From contig JADFLK010000029.1 in NCBI GenBank assembly GCA_022564455.1, positions 1 through 10,932 on the forward strand: a stretch of DNA of 10,932 bases. Direction: 5' to 3'. Below, piece by piece: positions 7,325 to 10,932 of this stretch (position 1 is the stretch's first letter; each line of letters starts with the position of its first letter). Made by a program: the position numbers and the translations under genes. The notes beneath the pieces were generated by a model. It saw only the letters and a program-made list of their open reading frames with translations, was not told the origin of the DNA and searched no databases. The DNA is from Bacteroidota bacterium (GTDB taxonomy: Bacteria > Bacteroidota > Rhodothermia > Rhodothermales > Rubricoccaceae).

Positions 7325-9004
7325 TCACGCCCCATTTACTCTTTCCACAACCTCTTCCACAACCGCGTTCTCCTCCGGCTGGTGAAACGGATAGCTGAAG
7401 TGCGTCGGCGAGGTGAAGGTCTCCTTGAGCGAGCGAAGGCTGGCCCAGCGCAGGAGGTTCACGTACGAACCCGCCTTGTCGTTGGTGCCCGATTTCCGCG
7501 CGCCGCCGAACGGCTGCTGCCCGACGACGGCCCCGGTGGGCTTGTCGTTCAAGTAGAAGTTGCCTGCGCTGTCCACGAGCCGATCCGTGGCATGAGCGAG
7601 AACGGCGCGATCCTGCGCGAAAATGGCTCCGGTAAGGGCATACGGGCTCGTTTCATCCACCAGCGTGAGCACGTCGTCGAAGCTCATTGACGTTGGCGTG
7701 ACGAACACGGAGGCCACCGGCCCGAACAGTTCTTCTTCCATCGTTTCGTAGTGCGGATCGTCCGCACGGAGCACCGTCGGCTCGATAAAGTAACCCTCCT
7801 CGTCGGAGTACGAGCCGCCGTAAACGACCTCCACACCCGGTTCGTTTTTGGCGCGTTCGATGTAAGAAGTAATGTTTTCGTACGACTTCCGGTCGATGAT
7901 CGCGTTAACGAAGTTGGTGAAGTCCTCCACCGGCCCCATCTTCACTTCAGAGAGCTGGCCGGCCATCTCGCGCTCAACCTCCGGCCAGAGGGCCTCGGGC
8001 ACGTAGACGCGCGACGAGGCGGAGCATTTCTGGCCCTGATACTCAAACGAACCCCGCACGATGGCGGTGGCTACTGCAATCGGATCGGCCGATTCGTGCG
8101 CCACGATGAAGTCCTTCCCGCCCGTCTCGCCCACGATGCGGGGGTACGTCCGGTAGTGGTCGAGATTGCCGGCGATGGTCTGCCAGAGGTGGTTGAACGT
8201 GCCGGTCGAGCCCGTAAAATGCAGTCCCGTAAAGTGTTCGGAGGCCAGTACCGGGTCGCCCACGGTGGCTCCGTTTCCGGGGACCAGGTTGATGACGCCA
8301 GGCGGGAGGCCCGCCTCCTCAAGCAGCTCCACAATCACCTTGGCCGAGAGCGTGGCTGTAGAGGCAGGCTTCCAGAGCACGGTGTTGCCCATCATGGCCG
8401 GAGCGGTGGGCAGGTTGCCCGCGATGGCGGTGAAGTTGAACGGCGTAATGGCGAACACGAAGCCTTCCAGCGGGCGGTACTCTACGCGGTTCCAGACGCC
8501 GTCCGAACTGATCGGCTGGTCTTCGTAGATCCGCGTCATGAACTCAACGTTGAAGCGCAAGAAGTCGATCAACTCGCACGCCGAATCGATCTCGGCCTGA
8601 TAGGTGTTCTTGCTCTGGCCGAGCATGGTGGCCGCGTTGATGCGATCGCGCCACGGCCCGGCGAGGAGGTCGGCGGCCTTCAGGAAGATGGCCGAGCGAT
8701 CAATCCAGTCCATACGCATCCAGTCGTGGCGCGCATCCATGGCAGCCTGAATAGCCTGCTGAACGTGCTCACTTCCTACTTTGTGCAGCGTACCGATGCG
8801 GTGGCTGAGGTCGTGCGGGGCGAAGAGATCTTCGGTCATACCCGTCTCCACGTGCCGGCCGTTGATGTACGGCGTTACAACGTGATCCTCGCTGCGCATG
8901 GCCATGAGGGCGCTCTTGAGGGAGGCGCGTTCGGGGCTGCCGGGCGCGTAGCTACGGACGGGCTCGTTGAAGGGGAGCGGTGGCCGGGCGATGGTGTTGT
9001 TCAT
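7325..9004 (-). CDS. pruA: L-glutamate gamma-semialdehyde dehydrogenase (1-pyrroline-5-carboxylate dehydrogenase)
   Basis: This enzyme oxidises L-glutamate gamma-semialdehyde (the open form of 1-pyrroline-5-carboxylate) to glutamate with NAD+, the second step of proline breakdown. The 559-residue protein is a full aldehyde dehydrogenase. The oxyanion asparagine is N190 (ITPFNFTA), the NAD loop is FTGSTGTF, the general base is E293 (VGETGGKD), and the catalytic cysteine is C327 (GQKCSASSR). The N-terminus (PFNEPVRSYAPGSPER) and the length fit the single-function, mitochondrial-type P5C dehydrogenase found in eukaryotes and Bacteroidota, rather than the bifunctional PutA. Proline dehydrogenase, the partner enzyme, is not in the window. 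The ATG at 9004 has an aagaagg stretch just one base upstream, closer than usual. It may be transcribed with the downstream membrane-protein and GntR genes through a 104-base repeat-bearing gap, or be regulated by the latter. Confidence 0.96.
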   Translation of the reverse strand: MNNTIARPPLPFNEPVRSYAPGSPERASLKSALMAMRSEDHVVTPYINGRHVETGMTEDLFAPHDLSHRIGTLHKVGSEHVQQAIQAAMDARHDWMRMDWIDRSAIFLKAADLLAGPWRDRINAATMLGQSKNTYQAEIDSACELIDFLRFNVEFMTRIYEDQPISSDGVWNRVEYRPLEGFVFAITPFNFTAIAGNLPTAPAMMGNTVLWKPASTATLSAKVIVELLEEAGLPPGVINLVPGNGATVGDPVLASEHFTGLHFTGSTGTFNHLWQTIAGNLDHYRTYPRIVGETGGKDFIVAHESADPIAVATAIVRGSFEYQGQKCSASSRVYVPEALWPEVEREMAGQLSEVKMGPVEDFTNFVNAIIDRKSYENITSYIERAKNEPGVEVVYGGSYSDEEGYFIEPTVLRADDPHYETMEEELFGPVASVFVTPTSMSFDDVLTLVDETSPYALTGAIFAQDRAVLAHATDRLVDSAGNFYLNDKPTGAVVGQQPFGGARKSGTNDKAGSYVNLLRWASLRSLKETFTSPTHFSYPFHQPEENAVVEEVVERVNGA

Positions 9005-9205
9005 ACCTTCTTGGACCTTCAGGAAGCGGACAAATGAGGAGCGTACGGCAGATCCCGGCGCGCCTCAATCGAAACGAGGATCGAAACAGGAAACGACGTT
9101 CCAAGATACTCGGGCAGTTGTTGAGGGTTCTCCTCCGATATCCGTTTCTCCCTCCCCAGGCACCGTCTTAATCGGTAATACTCACAACTATTCACTGGCC
9201 CACGC
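9005..9205. promoter_or_regulatory. Divergent intergenic region between pruA and the lolC/E-type gene
   Basis: The promoters of both divergent genes should lie in these 201 bases, since neither has another upstream gene on its own strand nearby. I could not find a good match to the Bacteroidota -7/-33 consensus or to a sigma-70 pair. The only pattern seen is an eight-base direct repeat, atcgaaac, at 9068-9075 and 9080-9087, spaced 12 bases start to start (about one helical turn). It could be a regulator site but may be chance. Confidence 0.4.
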
Positions 9206-10471
9206 ATGGCAGGTCGCTCTCTGGAACGGTTCATTGCGCTGCGCTACCTGCGCGGCGCCCAGGGCCGAAGCCGAAGCGGCGCGTTTCTGCGGTTCATCAC
9301 GTTCGTGGCCATCGGCGGCGTGGCGGTGGGTACGGCGGCGCTGCTCCTGGCGCTGATGATCGTGCGGGGGTTCGGCCACGAGATCGAAGAGAAAATCGTC
9401 GGCTTTGGGCAGCATGTGCGGGTAGAGCACTTCCTCGGTGATCCGCTAACCGGAGCCGATACGCTGGCCCAGCGGCTTGCGCAGTTTGAAGGGGTGGAGC
9501 GCGTGGCACCGTCTATCATCGAGTTCGGGCTGCTCAGGGCACGCAACGCCGACGGTGAGGTGGGCATTGAAGGCATGTTGTTCTGGGGCGCCGAGGAAGA
9601 TGCTCAACCGTTCATCGCCGAGCATGTGAGCGTGGGCGCGTTCAGCTTCGCAGAAGACTCGACCGGCCATCCGGGACTGGTGCTCGGCTCGCGGCTCGCC
9701 GAACAACTCGGCGTGAGTTTGGGGAGCATCGTCACGGCTTTCTCCACGCGGTCGTTGCAGCAGCGAGGAGGCCTCGGAAGCCGGCCGCGGGTCCGCCAGT
9801 TCCATGTGTCAGGTATCTACGACACCGGCTTCGCTGAATTCGACGACAGCTTCGCCTACGTGGATCTCGGCGTGGCTCGCTCGTTCTTTGGCTACGGCAT
9901 GAACGAGGTTTCACGCATCGAACTCACCCTCGACGACATCCTCCATAGCCGCGAGGTGGCCAACCAGATCGTCACCGAACTCGGCGCGCCCATCCAGGCG
10001 GTTTCCGTGTACGAGGCCTTTGGACACCTGTTCGCGTGGGTGAACCTTCAGAAGAGCATCATCCCGCTGTTGATCTCCATCCTCGTCATCGTGGCCGCGT
10101 TCAATATCATTGGGACGCTGCTGCTGCTCATCCTCGATAAAACGCGCGACATTGGCATTCTGCTCGGGATGGGCGCCTCCGGCAAAACCGTTCGGCGAAT
10201 GTTCCTGTGGCTTGGTATGTTCATCGGCGCGGCCGGGGCTGCGCTCGGTATCGTGCTCGCGCTTGCCTTTGCGTTTGTGCAACTCAAGTTCGGCGTCATC
10301 CCGCTCCCTCCGGAGGCGTACTACATTGACCGTGCGCCGGTCGAACTAAGCGTGATCGACTTTGTTATCGTTCCCATTATCGCCGTAGTGCTGTGTACTC
10401 TGGCGGCCTACCTGCCCGCACGAACGGCTGCCGGCATCGAGCCACTTCGCTCCATCCGCTTCGGCACCTAG
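9206..10471 (+). CDS. Lipoprotein-releasing ABC transporter permease, LolC/LolE family
   Basis: This 421-residue inner-membrane permease of the FtsX/MacB fold matches the LolC/LolE group, which frees lipoproteins from the inner membrane for transfer to the outer membrane. Family marks are the N-terminal RFIALRYLRG (8-17), a first helix at about 28-54, a long periplasmic domain (about 57-280), then three helices (about 285-310, 332-357, 383-404). The cytoplasmic coupling stretch DKTRDIGILLGMGA, which contacts the ATPase, and the LPPEAYYID segment (366-374) are both typical. The C-terminus PARTAAGIEPLRSIRFG is also typical. The LolD ATPase is not in the window. Gram-negative groups outside the Proteobacteria often have a single LolC/E-like protein, so I do not choose between lolC and lolE. 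The ATG at 9206 starts the conserved region directly. The TAG stop at 10469-10471 overlaps an 11-base tandem duplication. Confidence 0.88.
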   Translation: MAGRSLERFIALRYLRGAQGRSRSGAFLRFITFVAIGGVAVGTAALLLALMIVRGFGHEIEEKIVGFGQHVRVEHFLGDPLTGADTLAQRLAQFEGVERVAPSIIEFGLLRARNADGEVGIEGMLFWGAEEDAQPFIAEHVSVGAFSFAEDSTGHPGLVLGSRLAEQLGVSLGSIVTAFSTRSLQQRGGLGSRPRVRQFHVSGIYDTGFAEFDDSFAYVDLGVARSFFGYGMNEVSRIELTLDDILHSREVANQIVTELGAPIQAVSVYEAFGHLFAWVNLQKSIIPLLISILVIVAAFNIIGTLLLLILDKTRDIGILLGMGASGKTVRRMFLWLGMFIGAAGAALGIVLALAFAFVQLKFGVIPLPPEAYYIDRAPVELSVIDFVIVPIIAVVLCTLAAYLPARTAAGIEPLRSIRFGT

Positions 10472-10491
10472 CCTCTACTAAGCCTCTACTA
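10470..10491. repeat. 11-base perfect tandem duplication across the lolC/E-type stop codon
   Basis: The unit agcctctacta occurs twice head to tail (10470-10480 and 10481-10491). The first copy supplies the last two bases of the TAG stop at 10469-10471. It leaves the reading frame untouched and looks like a small replication-slippage duplication. Confidence 0.85.
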
Positions 10492-10531
10492 AATTTCCGG
10501 CTTTCCCCTCCTCATCCAAACCCACTCGGCC

Positions 10532-10932
10532 ATGTCTATCAACGTTGGCGATTCCGCCCCTGATTTCACCCTATTCAACGACGAGACGGAAGCGTGGACG
10601 CTCTCCGAGCATCGCGGCAAGAACGTCGTGCTGCTGTTCTTCCCAGCTGCGTTTACCGGCGTCTGCACAACGGAGTTAAACACCATCAACAACGACCTCG
10701 CACGTTTCAACGATGCGAACGCTGTGGTGGTGGGCATCTCAACCGATACTCCGTTTGTGCTGGCGGAGTTCAAGAAGGCCAACATGCTCAACTTCCCGCT
10801 GCTCAGCGACCACAGCGCCGAGGTCGCCGCGATGTACGGCGCCAAGTTCGACCACAACTTTACACCGATGGGTTTCGACCGGATCGCAAAGCGCTCGGTT
10901 TTTGTGATTGACGAGAACGGTGCCGTGATTCA
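10532..10932 (+). CDS. Peroxiredoxin (AhpC/TSA family, AhpE/Bcp-like), 3' end outside window
   Basis: This thiol peroxidase reduces hydrogen peroxide and organic peroxides in the cytoplasm. The first 133 residues are present and the frame is open to the window edge. It begins MSINVGDSAPDFTLFND, the usual peroxiredoxin opening. The active site FPAAFTGVCTTEL gives P38, T42 and the peroxidatic cysteine C45; the conserved arginine is R121 (KRSVFVIDENG). The FPAAFTGVCT form is closest to AhpE/Bcp-like enzymes rather than typical 2-Cys AhpC. No second cysteine occurs in the 133 residues seen, so it is either a one-Cys enzyme or has a resolving cysteine in the missing tail. The ATG at 10532 lies 60 bases after the permease gene on the same strand; no terminator is visible between them, but a shared transcript is uncertain. 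Confidence 0.95.
   Translation, partial: MSINVGDSAPDFTLFNDETEAWTLSEHRGKNVVLLFFPAAFTGVCTTELNTINNDLARFNDANAVVVGISTDTPFVLAEFKKANMLNFPLLSDHSAEVAAMYGAKFDHNFTPMGFDRIAKRSVFVIDENGAVI

Noticed and set aside
7751..9037. Long + strand open frame (428 codons) opposite pruA
   Set aside because: It mirrors pruA, which has full catalytic motifs. The translation is rich in Arg, Gly, Val and His with no domain, as expected for the antisense of a GC-rich gene.
9121..9205. Promoter before the lolC/E-type gene using taatac at 9176-9181
   Set aside because: There is no -35 or -33 element at a suitable distance, so the match is no better than chance.

Overview
The window looks like ordinary chromosomal DNA from a GC-rich bacterium, most likely of the Rhodothermota/Bacteroidota group. 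That placement is an inference from several signs: the long, mitochondrial-type L-glutamate gamma-semialdehyde dehydrogenase, a small protein resembling a Bacteroidota-associated DUF family behind ligA, a PgpH-type 7TM-HD protein, poor or absent Shine-Dalgarno sequences, and GTG/TTG starts. No RNA genes, insertion sequences, prophage parts or CRISPR arrays were seen. Coding density is high and no gap exceeds about 210 bases.

Layout. On the + strand from the left edge are the C-terminal part of NAD-dependent DNA ligase (ligA, 2-820), a small protein of unknown function (833-1375), a sodium:solute symporter (1416-2993) and a full-length PgpH-like membrane c-di-AMP phosphodiesterase (3037-5562). 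The gaps between these four are 12, 40 and 43 bases, so they may be co-transcribed. A 192-base convergent gap (5563-5754) packed with heptamer repeats separates them from a leftward block. In transcription order that block is pruA (9004-7325), a 104-base repeat-bearing gap, a small two-helix membrane protein (7220-6717) and a GntR-type regulator with a large C-terminal domain (6672-5755). A 201-base divergent gap (9005-9205) follows. Then come, rightward, a LolC/LolE-type lipoprotein-releasing ABC permease (9206-10471) and the start of a peroxiredoxin (10532 to the right edge).

How they work together. Most genes are housekeeping: DNA ligation, c-di-AMP turnover, lipoprotein export, proline catabolism and peroxide detoxification. 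A sodium symporter beside a c-di-AMP phosphodiesterase, with a proline-degradation gene nearby, would fit a salt/osmolyte theme, but this is only suggestive. The membrane protein and GntR regulator form a plausible two-gene unit of unknown role.

The most unusual thing in the window is not a gene. Both intergenic gaps around the membrane-protein/GntR pair carry short tandem arrays with unrelated sequences but the same 7-base period. One array abuts the predicted start codon of the membrane protein. I found no convincing new defence, biosynthetic or mobile system.
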